From positions 124,001 through 188,000 of the forward strand of contig NZ_FNPI01000007.1 in the NCBI RefSeq assembly GCF_900107275.1: 64,000 bases of DNA. The letters run 5' to 3'. Below, piece by piece: positions 53,519 to 62,203 of the stretch. The DNA comes from Evansella caseinilytica. Lineage in GTDB: Bacteria; Bacillota; Bacilli; Bacillales; Salisediminibacteriaceae. Each line of letters opens with the position of its first letter. Positions within the stretch are counted from its first letter, which is position 1. The position numbers and the translations under genes are program-made. The notes under the pieces are model-generated. The model made no database searches. It was given only the letters and a program-made list of their open reading frames with translations, and had not been told where the DNA came from.

Positions 53519-53580
53519 TCCATGTCTCTTCCTCTGCCAGCATCGCTTCGTGGGCTTATCCGTCGAGACAACTCGCAGCT
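53519..53580. repeat. Fragment of repeat family B
   Basis: TCTCTTCCTCTGCCAGCATC...TATCCGTCGAGACAACTCG matches the internal part of the copies at 11771 and 58464. Confidence 0.5.
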
Positions 53581-53601
53581 CTTTCTCGATGTAATGCTCG
53601 T

Positions 53602-53632
53602 GGCTGAGGTTTTACCACTAAACTACACCCGC
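53602..53632 (-). pseudogene. Duplicated 5' half of tRNA-Gly
   Basis: 31 bases identical to positions 53425-53455, i.e. nucleotides 1-31 of the tRNA up to the anticodon loop. Both copies are followed by GTTATTAAA, so flank was duplicated as well. Confidence 0.85.
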
Positions 53633-53801
53633 ATTGTTATTAAAGCCAGTTACCATCGTACTATTATTTTTCTTCCTTGTCAACCGTGGCAGAATCCGTG
53701 GTTATCGGAAAACAGCGGGCCTCAACAGTTGCTTTCATCCGTTACGGCCCACCGTTTTGTGCCGGACAAAACACCTTTCCATTTACGCTGGCCGCAAACG
53801 G

Positions 53802-55040
53802 TTAGTGTCCGCCATGCTCTCCGGATATTTCCAATTTTTCGTCAATTATTCCTTGCAATTGATGTGAAATTGATTGACTTGTTCCTAAAATATAGGCATG
53901 GTTGTATGGACCCGCCATCGGATTATCCGCAAACGTCGGACGGACAGTCGCGAGGTATTCGTATAAATCTTCACTTAGGTCCTCACCATCAATCCAGATT
54001 AACGGCGTATGTTTTCCTAAATGTCCCAGCGGCGCACCGGCTATCGCCAAAAGCGGAGTGTCAACAGCGGCAAAGGTCCAGCCGTGGCCCGGCTCTGTCT
54101 GCCCCCAGCCTACCTGTGTCTCCTGATCACGAAATGTGGCAAATGCGATCGACATTTCTGCCGGCGTCGTCCCGGCGATTCGTTGCACCGCCCCAAACTC
54201 CTCCAGTTCGGTGAACAGTTGCTCCGATATGACCGCTTCCGATCCCAGGACATAAATAGTGGCTTGTCCATCGCGCATAGCCAATGCCTCTGCCGTCGCT
54301 TCAGGAATCACATCATCCTTTACATATAACAGCGATTCATTCATATGGGCAATCCAGTGTCCGGCGATGACAGAAAACGCTTGGGCATCTTCATCTACTG
54401 AAGCAATCAGCACACTGTTATTTACTTCCCCGACAAGATCGGAAAAATACTGTTCTACATCGCTTGCAAATTTTACCGGCTCCTTCCCTTTAATCTGCTC
54501 AACAGTATAATTTCCCAGCGCAGTGAACAATTCCTCCTCGACATCCCCCATAATCATTATTTCCGTTCCATTTACATTTCCTTTCGGCTGCAGCCGCTCA
54601 ATCTCTTGTAAAACTTCAGCCGGCAATTCCCCGTTTTTTGTAAAAAGGACTGGACCGTCGTTTGGATGATGAATCAGCGTCGTGCTTGCTAGGGCAATTC
54701 CCCAATTTTCAACCGGTACAAGAATGACGGCGCCGGGGCGGTTTTGCTCATGCGTCGCCGGCCAAATCAATTGTGACACCCACACGGAAAACTCCACCGG
54801 ATCATCCGCAGCCAATCTCGTCGTGTTTTTCATTTGAGAATGCAACAAATTTGCCGTTGCCTGTTCATTGACTTCCTCCGGTACGGATGCAAACGCATCA
54901 TGCGCTGCTTCACTATGATCATGCGCAGACTCGCTCTGCTCTTCCGCTTCCCCGGCACGATTTACTTCCTCTGATGAACATCCGAATAACACAAAAACAA
55001 ATGCCATCATACTCATTGTATTCACAATTACATTTTTCAT
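53802..55040 (-). CDS. Lipoprotein with cell-wall-binding repeat 2 domains
   Basis: 412 residues. Lipoprotein signal with the lipobox VLFGC (Cys near 21), an acidic/His-containing linker (EEQSESAHDHSEAAHD), then repeats of the CWB2 type: LASTTLIHHPNDGPVLFT, YVLGSEAVISEQLFTELEEF, and AYILGTSQSISHQLQ. CWB2 domains hold proteins to cell-wall polymers. A lipid anchor plus wall-binding repeats suggests a link between membrane and wall; the ligand is unknown. GGAGGAAGG before the ATG. Confidence 0.8.
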   Translation of the reverse strand: MKNVIVNTMSMMAFVFVLFGCSSEEVNRAGEAEEQSESAHDHSEAAHDAFASVPEEVNEQATANLLHSQMKNTTRLAADDPVEFSVWVSQLIWPATHEQNRPGAVILVPVENWGIALASTTLIHHPNDGPVLFTKNGELPAEVLQEIERLQPKGNVNGTEIMIMGDVEEELFTALGNYTVEQIKGKEPVKFASDVEQYFSDLVGEVNNSVLIASVDEDAQAFSVIAGHWIAHMNESLLYVKDDVIPEATAEALAMRDGQATIYVLGSEAVISEQLFTELEEFGAVQRIAGTTPAEMSIAFATFRDQETQVGWGQTEPGHGWTFAAVDTPLLAIAGAPLGHLGKHTPLIWIDGEDLSEDLYEYLATVRPTFADNPMAGPYNHAYILGTSQSISHQLQGIIDEKLEISGEHGGH

Positions 55041-55272
55041 GCTTCCTTCCTCCCCAAAGCCTTTGTTTTCAAAAAGCAGCTCTTTTCAAGCTATGTCTAC
55101 AATAAAAAGAAAAAGTGAAGAAATGATGAAGTTCCGGGAATTTTTTTATCATTTTTTAGAAATAGTTATTTTTACTTAATAATTAATAAAGCTCAATAAA
55201 TTAGAATACTTTGTTTATTTATTAGAAAAAAAGCCATAATAAGCAAAAGCAGTAACACGAGGGGTGGGTAAG

Positions 55273-56151
55273 GTGAAGTACAGCGAAGTAAGCAATCTTC
55301 AAAAAAACGGACAGCCTCCTCAAGCACAAGAACAGCAGCCTGGCTTTGAGGAGCAAATGAATCCGCAGCCGATTTACGACGACCTTAACTACAAAGGCAG
55401 CGGCAAGTTGAAGGATAAAGCGGTGATTATTACCGGTGGAGACAGCGGTATCGGCAGAGCGGTTGCGGTTGCCTTTGCAAAAGAAGGCGCGCGGATCACC
55501 ATTGTCTACTTAAACGAGCATGCTGATGCGGAAAAAACGAAAGCAAGAATCGAAAAATATGGCGGCGTGTGCCTTTTAATGGTGGGAGACATCGGAGATG
55601 AAGCATTTTGCCGCTCTGTTGTTGATAACACGGTCGCGGCATACGGCCGGCTGGACTGTTTGATTAACAACGCGGCAGAACAGCATTACCAGAAAAATAT
55701 TGAAGACATTACGGCGGAACAAATGGAACGGACGTTTAAAACAAATATTTTTTCATGCTTTTATTTGACAAAGGCCGCGATGCCTCATCTGCAACCGGGG
55801 AGTACCATCATCAACACTGCGTCAATTGTAGCTTATAAAGGAAATCCCACATTAATTGACTATTCGGCAACAAAAGGGGCGATGATTGCCTTTACACGCT
55901 CTTTATCACAGAACATTGTATCCAAAGGGATCCGTGTCAATGCTGTGGCGCCAGGCCCGATATGGACACCTTTGATTCCCGCTTCCTTTCCGGCTGATCA
56001 AGTAGCGGAATTCGGCACATCTATTCCGATGGGAAGACCGGGCCAGCCGGCAGAGCTTGCACCAAGCTACGTATTTCTTGCTTCGGATGACTCGTCTTTC
56101 GTCAGCGGCCAGGTCATTCATGTAAATGGCGGTGACATTATTAACGGATAA
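55273..56151 (+). CDS. Short-chain dehydrogenase/reductase (YhdF/YhxC-like)
   Basis: About 292 residues. An N-terminal extension of about 40 residues rich in Gln and Pro is typical of the general-stress SDRs of Bacillus. Rossmann motif TGGDSGIGRAVAVAFAKEGA near 57, NNAAEQ near 138, Ser in NTASIVAYKG near 180 and the YSATKGA catalytic Tyr/Lys near 200. Substrate unknown; NAD(P)-dependent. GAGGGG about 8 bases before GTG 55273; an earlier GTG at 55264 overlaps that site. Confidence 0.88.
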   Translation: MKYSEVSNLQKNGQPPQAQEQQPGFEEQMNPQPIYDDLNYKGSGKLKDKAVIITGGDSGIGRAVAVAFAKEGARITIVYLNEHADAEKTKARIEKYGGVCLLMVGDIGDEAFCRSVVDNTVAAYGRLDCLINNAAEQHYQKNIEDITAEQMERTFKTNIFSCFYLTKAAMPHLQPGSTIINTASIVAYKGNPTLIDYSATKGAMIAFTRSLSQNIVSKGIRVNAVAPGPIWTPLIPASFPADQVAEFGTSIPMGRPGQPAELAPSYVFLASDDSSFVSGQVIHVNGGDIING

Positions 56152-56253
56152 GAATCAATACATGACAGGCGAACACAGCCATTTTTTTCTTCGCCAAATT
56201 TACTGCATGAAAAAATACAATTAGGAAAAATTATTGATATGGAGGTGATAATG

Positions 56254-56427
56254 ATGGCCAGAAACAACAACCGAAACCGCAACAACAACAATAATAATAA
56301 TAACAATAATCAAGAACTAAACGTCGACAACATCAACGCCGAGTTTGCCGACGAAAATAATTTTAACAACAATAACAATAACAATCGTAACCGCAATAAC
56401 CGCAACAACCGTAACAACAACCGTTAA
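56254..56427 (+). CDS. Asparagine-rich small protein (57 aa)
   Basis: Low-complexity product: Asn-Arg repeats at both ends around a short acidic centre (NVDNINAEFADENNF). GGAGGTGAT, the full anti-Shine-Dalgarno complement, lies upstream of two adjacent ATGs (56251 and 56254). The strong ribosome site argues for a real and highly translated gene. Asn-rich low-complexity proteins occur in spore coats, but assignment there is inference only. A hairpin terminator follows. Confidence 0.65.
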   Translation: MARNNNRNRNNNNNNNNNNQELNVDNINAEFADENNFNNNNNNNRNRNNRNNRNNNR

Positions 56428-56449
56428 GCATTCGATTTCTAAAACATTC

Positions 56450-56493
56450 AGGAGTGTCTCAAAGGAGATTTTCGCTCTTTTTGAAACACTCCT
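56450..56493 (+). terminator. GTGTCTC-type hairpin after the Asn-rich gene
   Basis: AGGAGTGTCTCAAAGGAG and CTCTTTTTGAAACACTCCT pair; same core as the family B hairpins. Confidence 0.6.
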
Positions 56494-56627
56494 GAAACTT
56501 CGAGCTTTTCACCATATCTACGCAGGCAAAATCCTCTTGGCTAACCTTCACATGTCATACCCGCTGCGGCAGAAACAAGGACGCAGCGAGTCAAACAGAT
56601 AACAATCGATCTTTTTGAACAAATACT

Positions 56628-57320
56628 TCAAAAAGGATATTTTTTCCCAGTATAATCAATATACGAATGGGCGGAATCTGTAACCGTTTTCCCTTCCAGA
56701 ATGTCGAGGATGCCATCTGCCGCAATATCTGGGTCCAACGGCGCCTTTTCCCCGCCCATATCTGTATGCATCCAGCCCGGGTGAATCGAAAATACCCGTA
56801 TATCCGGATAAGTCAGCCGCAGTTTTTCGGAAAACATGTTTAGCGCTGCCTTGGACATCCCGTAGAAATAATTTCCACCGTATGTATTGCTTATGCTTCC
56901 CGCATCTGATGAAATATTAATAATCGTTTTTCGCTCCCCTGTCAGCAACGGCAGGAAATGCTTCGCCACACGGACTGGCCCGAGAACATTGACATCCATG
57001 GCCAATAACCCTTCTTCCATCGCCAATTCGTCTAAATTGGCTCTGCTTTCATTTAACACCGCGGCGTTATTGATAATAACATTCACTTCTTTGTTTTGCT
57101 TCTGAAGTTCCGCTTTTGCCGATACAATGCTCTCTTCATTCAAAACATCCAACAGCAACAGCTGCACCTGTTCAGGATATGCGTCACTTAGTTTCGTCAA
57201 TTCCTCTTGTCTGGCGTTCTTTGCGCGCATGCATGCATAAACACGGTGTCCCCGCTTGACAGCCTGCTTTGTTAAGGAAAAGCCGAGTCCGCGATTTGCG
57301 CCGGTAATGAATAGATTCAA
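56628..57320 (-). CDS. Short-chain dehydrogenase/reductase
   Basis: 230 residues, classical SDR: TGANRGLGFSLTKQAVKRGH near 6-25 (NAD(P) site), NNAAVLN near 85, Ser in INISSDAGSISN near 135, YGMSKAALNMF near 150 with the catalytic Tyr and Lys, and HPGWMHTDMGG near 180. The best relatives are CsgA/YciK-like SDRs of unknown substrate. TTG start with GAAGGGAGAG upstream. Confidence 0.85.
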   Translation of the reverse strand: MNLFITGANRGLGFSLTKQAVKRGHRVYACMRAKNARQEELTKLSDAYPEQVQLLLLDVLNEESIVSAKAELQKQNKEVNVIINNAAVLNESRANLDELAMEEGLLAMDVNVLGPVRVAKHFLPLLTGERKTIINISSDAGSISNTYGGNYFYGMSKAALNMFSEKLRLTYPDIRVFSIHPGWMHTDMGGEKAPLDPDIAADGILDILEGKTVTDSAHSYIDYTGKKYPF

Positions 57321-57629
57321 TTCTTCTCTCTCCCTTCTGTTCTCTGAGCTTTTGACATTCTATCCTCATATTTTAAGCCTTTTTCCAAAAAAATTGCCAC
57401 TTTACGAAATCAGCCATATGTTAACACGGTCCACTTAGAAGATAGTGAATGCTCCGTGCTGTTTTCTGCCGGATTTTTGTAGAAAAAGATGCTCGAAAAG
57501 TCCGGGAAACCGTTCGTTGTTGTACTCGCATTGACAGAGAATGAATAATCTAATTCAGCTAACTGCCGGTGCAAGATCGGCTGGCGCCACATACAATATG
57601 ACAGCAACCATGATAAGGAGGGTCTCATT

Positions 57630-58283
57630 GTGCGACCTGCAATTGTCTATACAGCATTGGGCGATTCATTGACGTTGGGATCGGGGGCTCTTTTAAGCAA
57701 AGGCTTCGTAGAGCGATATACAGATATTTTAAGGCAGACTTTTCACAGGCCGGTTGTCACCCATGTTCACGCACAGCGAAGGATTACATCTGGACAACTG
57801 TTGCACATGATATCCAATCCGTTTGTCAGGCAGGATATTTATCAGGCGGATATTATGACCATCACCATCGGCGGAAATGATCTGCTGCAGGCCAACAGAC
57901 GATTTCTGCGGACGAATGATCAGGCGGAATTTGAGAACGCCTATTATATGTACTGCGGTAACCTAAAAAAAATACTGGATGAAATCCGGATGATAAAACA
58001 GAAGAGACATTCAACTTATATCATACAGCTGATTGGGTTATATAACCCTTATCCGTCTCTGAGCTACAGCGATTATTGGGTCTGCCGCTTCAATCAAGCA
58101 ATGCAGTCCATGGCGGGGAACGGCATCCTTTACGTAGACACTTTCACAGTAATGACTGGCGGAGGGAAAAACGTCCTTTCTTTCGGCATCCATCCAAACG
58201 GCAACGGCTATCAGCTCTTCGCATCTCAGCTGGCACATTCCTTACGCACCACCCCTGCAGCAAAACAATGGTATTACAGTTGA
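57630..58283 (+). CDS. SGNH/GDSL hydrolase, LipC-like
   Basis: 217 residues. GDSLTLGSG near 11 (nucleophile Ser in block I), GGNDLLQANRRF near 90 (block III with Asn), and HPNGNGYQ near 190 (block V His). No signal peptide. Size and blocks match LipC (YcsK), the B. subtilis spore-coat phospholipase needed for germination. GGAGGG 7 bases before GTG 57630. Confidence 0.82.
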   Translation: MRPAIVYTALGDSLTLGSGALLSKGFVERYTDILRQTFHRPVVTHVHAQRRITSGQLLHMISNPFVRQDIYQADIMTITIGGNDLLQANRRFLRTNDQAEFENAYYMYCGNLKKILDEIRMIKQKRHSTYIIQLIGLYNPYPSLSYSDYWVCRFNQAMQSMAGNGILYVDTFTVMTGGGKNVLSFGIHPNGNGYQLFASQLAHSLRTTPAAKQWYYS

Positions 58284-58463
58284 TTCGTTAAAAGCCGCGC
58301 GATACTCGGACAAAGGGTGGCAACGGGAAAAGCAGCTTGTGAACGACAGTCACAAGCTACGGCGGGGTGAGACCGTGCAAGGGTACATACCCAACACTTT
58401 CCAAGCAATCCAGGTGCTCTTGCCTGCGAAAGCGCTTATGTCCTTTTCGCAGGCAGACGGATT

Positions 58464-58818
58464 GTGGTGTCTCAAATGGGGGTTTTCCCCATTTGAGACA
58501 CCACCGAAGCAATGAGCCACCCTTCACCGAGAAGCTGCGAGCTGTCTCATTGTGCCATCGCACGCGATGGCACTTGGATCGACATCAGTGTAATATTGAT
58601 AGAGGAAGAGACAATGAGCGAAGCCGCTGCATCTTTTCAAAAGCCCGATAGGAGTGGTTTTTTCCTATCGAGCGTGCAGCGACGAGCAAAGCTACTGTGC
58701 CTTTCCCATCGAGTTGTCTCGACGGATCGTCATCGAAGCTGTTCTTGCAGAGGAAGAGACAAGCACGGAGCCATGCCCCTGATATTTTTTTCAATCGTGT
58801 TGGCTTTTGACACAGCCC
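58464..58818. repeat. Dispersed repeat family B, longest copy
   Basis: 355 bp from GTGGTGTCTCAAATGGGG / CCCCATTTGAGACACCAC to GGCTTTTGACACAGCC, holding two AGAGGAAGAGACAA copies. It fills the gap between convergent genes and ends three bases before the sasA stop. Confidence 0.8.
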
Positions 58819-58820
58819 GT

Positions 58821-59567
58821 TTATTTATTCGGGTTCACATACATCGACAGGAAATCATACGGCAACTGATAGTTATCGTTATTCACTAACAGCTCTTGGA
58901 TATTTTCCTCCAAATGATGCGACGCTTTCAACTCGGCGATTTCCTTATGAATCGTTTCCATTTTCTTGTCCAGCTGTGCTACGGAATGAGCTGCTTCCAT
59001 TAATTCATTCTTCAATTTTTGCGGAACTTCTTCGTTGTATTTGTAGTAAATTTTATGCTCCAGGCTTGCCCAAAAATCCATCGCTATTGTTCTGATTTGC
59101 ACCTCCACGGAAACATGCTCTTCTCTGTCGGACATAAAGACGGGAATTTGCAAAATTAAATGAAGGCTCTGATACCCGTTAGGCTTCGGATTTTTTATAT
59201 AATCCTTGCACTTTATCAGTTTAATATCCTTCTGCTTCTGCAGCATGCTGCTCAGCTCATATATATCGGAAATAAACGAACAAGTAATACGAATTCCGGC
59301 AATATCATGAATGTTTTCCTTAATTGACTCCAAGGACAGCTCATAGCCCTTCTTGTACACTTTCTTAACAATACTTTCCGGTGTTTTAACCCGCGATTTG
59401 ACATGCTCGATCGGATTGTAGTCATGAATATAGTGAAACTCCTGCTTTAAAATATCAATTTTCGTGTTCAATTCTTCCAGCGCGAATTTATAAGACATCA
59501 TAAATCGTGTTAATTCCGTTTTAAATAATTTTATCTGTTTCATATTCAACAAATTTTCAACTGACAT
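58821..59567 (-). CDS. ywaC: Small alarmone synthetase (SasA/YwaC, RelP type)
   Basis: 248 residues. Makes (p)ppGpp from ATP and GTP/GDP without hydrolase activity. Motifs: HDYNPIEHVKSRVKTPESI near 50, IHDIAGIRITCSFISDIYEL near 85, NPKPNGYQSLHLI near 125, EVQIRTIAMDFWASLEHKIY near 155, which match YwaC more closely than YjbM. The C-terminal helix region is somewhat longer than usual. In B. subtilis ywaC is induced by cell-wall stress. Alone in its unit; ATG with a weak GAGTCG upstream. Confidence 0.9.
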   Translation of the reverse strand: MSVENLLNMKQIKLFKTELTRFMMSYKFALEELNTKIDILKQEFHYIHDYNPIEHVKSRVKTPESIVKKVYKKGYELSLESIKENIHDIAGIRITCSFISDIYELSSMLQKQKDIKLIKCKDYIKNPKPNGYQSLHLILQIPVFMSDREEHVSVEVQIRTIAMDFWASLEHKIYYKYNEEVPQKLKNELMEAAHSVAQLDKKMETIHKEIAELKASHHLEENIQELLVNNDNYQLPYDFLSMYVNPNK

Positions 59568-59966
59568 TTTTCCATCGACTCCTTCTGTTTTCAGAAACGA
59601 TAAAAAGATAGGTCTTCATTCGATCCACTGATTTGTCATATGGCAGGGACAAGCTTTGTTTATGAATTCTCCGCCTGAATTATCGCTTTTCGGAAAAGTA
59701 GCACCGGATTTTTATCCACCTTGGAACAGCTGACTATATTATACGATATGAATATGAACTAAATATGAATGGTTTACGAGAATCGTGTAAATTCACAAAC
59801 TCGCGGCAAAGAATACCTATATAGAACGTGTTCAAAAAGAAGGACGACAACCTATTTAAGCACCTCAAATGGGAAAAACGATATAAGCGGACTGCTCATA
59901 CCGGAAACACCGAAGCCGGCACGGTTTTCCTGCCATGCCAGCTTCGGAATTGCATTTGCAAACATT
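59568..59966. other. Intergenic region with a repeat end and hairpin
   Basis: GAACGTGTTCAAAAAG (about 59825) is an end of family A. CCGAAGCTGGCA / TGCCGGCTTCGG at about 59909-59948 pairs after the beta-lactamase-fold gene and may terminate it. No gene. Confidence 0.4.
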
Positions 59967-60995
59967 TTAAATCAGCAAGTGTTCTTCAACGGCTTTTGTT
60001 ATTTCATACGCTCCGTAACCTTTGTTGGCAGGGACAACAAGCACCATCCCGAAAGCAGGATAATACGCCGAATGAAAGCTTACTCCGGGATCATATCCCA
60101 TCACGTGATATTTATAAATCTCGTTGTTTTTTTTGCTGATCCATACACCGTACCCGTAAAACTCCCCGTCTTCAACGGAAGCATGCGGAGTTAGCAGCAG
60201 CTCCGTATTTTTTCGACTTAAAAGTCTGTGGCTCATCAGCCCATCCCACAGTCTTACCATATCTTCCGCCGTGACAAATGCTCCGCCGTCCGCTCCCCCT
60301 TTAACAGGAATCGAGTAGCAATTGGTCCTCCATGTCCCGTCTTCTTCCTTGTCGATATAGCCGTAAGCGGTATTTTTCGGAAGACGATTTAATAAAAAGT
60401 ATCCCGAATCCGTCATTCCGCACGGCTGGAATATGCTTGCTTCGATATAGTCAGCAAAAGGCATGCCGGTCTGTTGCTCGATGATTAAGCCAAGGACAAT
60501 AAAGCCGGCATTATTGTAATGGAATCTTTCCCCCGGCCGGAACATCATTTTTTGGTGCTGAAACATCGGCAGAAAATCTGTTAAACTATCGATTAAATAC
60601 ATCGGCCTTTCCTTCCAAAGATCCTCAAAATCATCCATCACCGCTTCATCAAAGTAATCAGGAATACCCGAAGTATGTGTAAGCAGGTGATGGATCGTTA
60701 TTTCATCAGAAAAATGCGGAAACGGAATATCGAGACAATCATGAAGCTTTGTATCAAAGCGCAGCACACCTTTTTCAACTAGCTGGCTGACAGCGATTGC
60801 AGTAAACAGCTTGCAGCCTGATGCTATTCCGAACCGGGTGTTTAGCAGATTTTGCCGCTCATTTGCCCGGTCTGCATGGCCATGTGCTGATTGGATCATC
60901 ACTTCCGCTCCTTTTTTAGCAAGGATTACACCGGAAAAATCTATTTCATGACAAAGATGTTTTAATATCTCATGAATCGTTGGCTTGCTAACCAT
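59967..60995 (-). CDS. Serine hydrolase, beta-lactamase / PBP fold (class C type)
   Basis: 342 residues. ASGCKLFTAIAV (SxxK near 58), YNNAGF (YxN near 140), and HLLTHTSGIPDYF near 100. Typical of the beta-lactamase-related family that includes esterases and D-aminopeptidases; true beta-lactamase activity is not implied. No signal peptide. AAAGGGG 9 bases before ATG 60995. Confidence 0.85.
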   Translation of the reverse strand: MVSKPTIHEILKHLCHEIDFSGVILAKKGAEVMIQSAHGHADRANERQNLLNTRFGIASGCKLFTAIAVSQLVEKGVLRFDTKLHDCLDIPFPHFSDEITIHHLLTHTSGIPDYFDEAVMDDFEDLWKERPMYLIDSLTDFLPMFQHQKMMFRPGERFHYNNAGFIVLGLIIEQQTGMPFADYIEASIFQPCGMTDSGYFLLNRLPKNTAYGYIDKEEDGTWRTNCYSIPVKGGADGGAFVTAEDMVRLWDGLMSHRLLSRKNTELLLTPHASVEDGEFYGYGVWISKKNNEIYKYHVMGYDPGVSFHSAYYPAFGMVLVVPANKGYGAYEITKAVEEHLLI

Positions 60996-61306
60996 TTTTA
61001 CATTCCCCTTTTTACAGATGATTTTCTCAGACATTGCAACGGTTTACATATTTATGGTTCAGGGACTCAGGTAAATAATACCATACATGTACGTTAGCAA
61101 GCGATACATTTTTCAAACTTTTCAGCGGAGAAATCAAAATGTGGGCACACCAACCGGATACATTGAGACGGAGGTAGAGCGCTGAACAGTAAAGCGTGCG
61201 CGGAACAGGCATTTGACAAACAGAGAGTATGTACCCGCAGCCTTCCTTCTTTTCCCGCAATCATTCCGAGCAACACGCTTTCTACACAACGGTATAAATC
61301 CTTTAT
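60996..61306. other. Intergenic region, nothing distinct
   Basis: Only short frames in either strand, without ribosome sites; no repeat or terminator recognised. Confidence 0.35.
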
Positions 61307-61732
61307 CTACCTTGGTTCTTCACTTTCATGACTGATCTGCCACTGAATCCCAAATTTATCTTCTAACATTCCGTAGCATTTGCTCCAGAACGTTTCCTGC
61401 AGTTCCATGCGAATAGTGCCGCCTTCTTTCAGCTGATGAAACAACGACTTTACGACATCCTCCTCTTTGCTGGTGACGACAATGCTGATGTTGTTGCCGG
61501 CAGTAAACGGCATGCCGGGAAACACATCTGAGAGCATGATGGTGCTCCCCTCTACTTGCAGCTGCGTATGCATGATCAAGTGCTTCGCTTCCTCAGGAAG
61601 CGAAAAGTTAGGGTCCGGCGGCGCTTCACCGAAAGTCATCATTTGCGGCTTTTCTGTTCCAAAAACCGCCGCATAGTACTCCGCCGCTTCCCGGCAATTG
61701 CCGTTAAAATTAATGTAAACACTGACACCCAT
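61307..61732 (-). CDS. VOC superfamily protein, PhnB-like
   Basis: 141 residues. Opening YINFNGNCREAAEYYAAVFG, followed by MTFGEAPPDPNF and HLIMHTQLQVEGSTIMLSDV, is typical of PhnB-like VOC proteins; function unknown for most. GAGGAG 8 bases before ATG 61732. Confidence 0.85.
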   Translation of the reverse strand: MGVSVYINFNGNCREAAEYYAAVFGTEKPQMMTFGEAPPDPNFSLPEEAKHLIMHTQLQVEGSTIMLSDVFPGMPFTAGNNISIVVTSKEEDVVKSLFHQLKEGGTIRMELQETFWSKCYGMLEDKFGIQWQISHESEEPR

Positions 61733-62203
61733 TGCTTTCACTCCTCTAATTTTACTGAAGTTATTTAACAAATATAGTTTGTCCTAATCTTACCGATTCA
61801 AACAAACATTAGCGCTTGTTCAAAAAAGAGGAACTGCGGGCCTGAAGTTCAAGGTACGGCAGACTTAATACAAATAGCGTCTAATTATCGAGAGGATTCC
61901 GGCACGAACAGCGGTGCATCAGCATATCATGCAATAAGTAGTTGAATGACATCCCATCGGCATCTTCACCATGGAAGTTGCCGACATTTTTTCTGAAATA
62001 ATCAGTGCCTAGCGTTTGTGTAGCGCAGTTCTATATTACGGAGAAAAATTTCTGCCCGGCATTCACCGACTATGGTTCCCGCGCCCTTGGAATAAACATA
62101 CTCAAAAAAAAGAAGCTGTCCCGAATCATCCCCTCTCCTGGGGTCTGCTAATAAACGGACAGCAACTCCCTGTTTGAAAACAGTTTATTTAACGGCAACG
62201 GAA
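61733..62203. other. Intergenic region with a repeat end and the ddl terminator
   Basis: A family A end (GCTTGTTCAAAAAAGAGGAAC) lies at about 61814. The remainder up to the terminator at 62104 shows no gene. Confidence 0.4.
62104..62163 (-). terminator. Terminator of the murF-ddl operon
   Basis: On the minus strand GCTGTCC...GGGACAGC with an inner CCCC/GGGG stem, followed by TTCTTTTTTTT. Confidence 0.75.

Noticed and set aside
53522-54214. 230-codon plus-strand frame
   Set aside because: Begins in repeat sequence and runs antisense to the cell-wall-binding lipoprotein gene.
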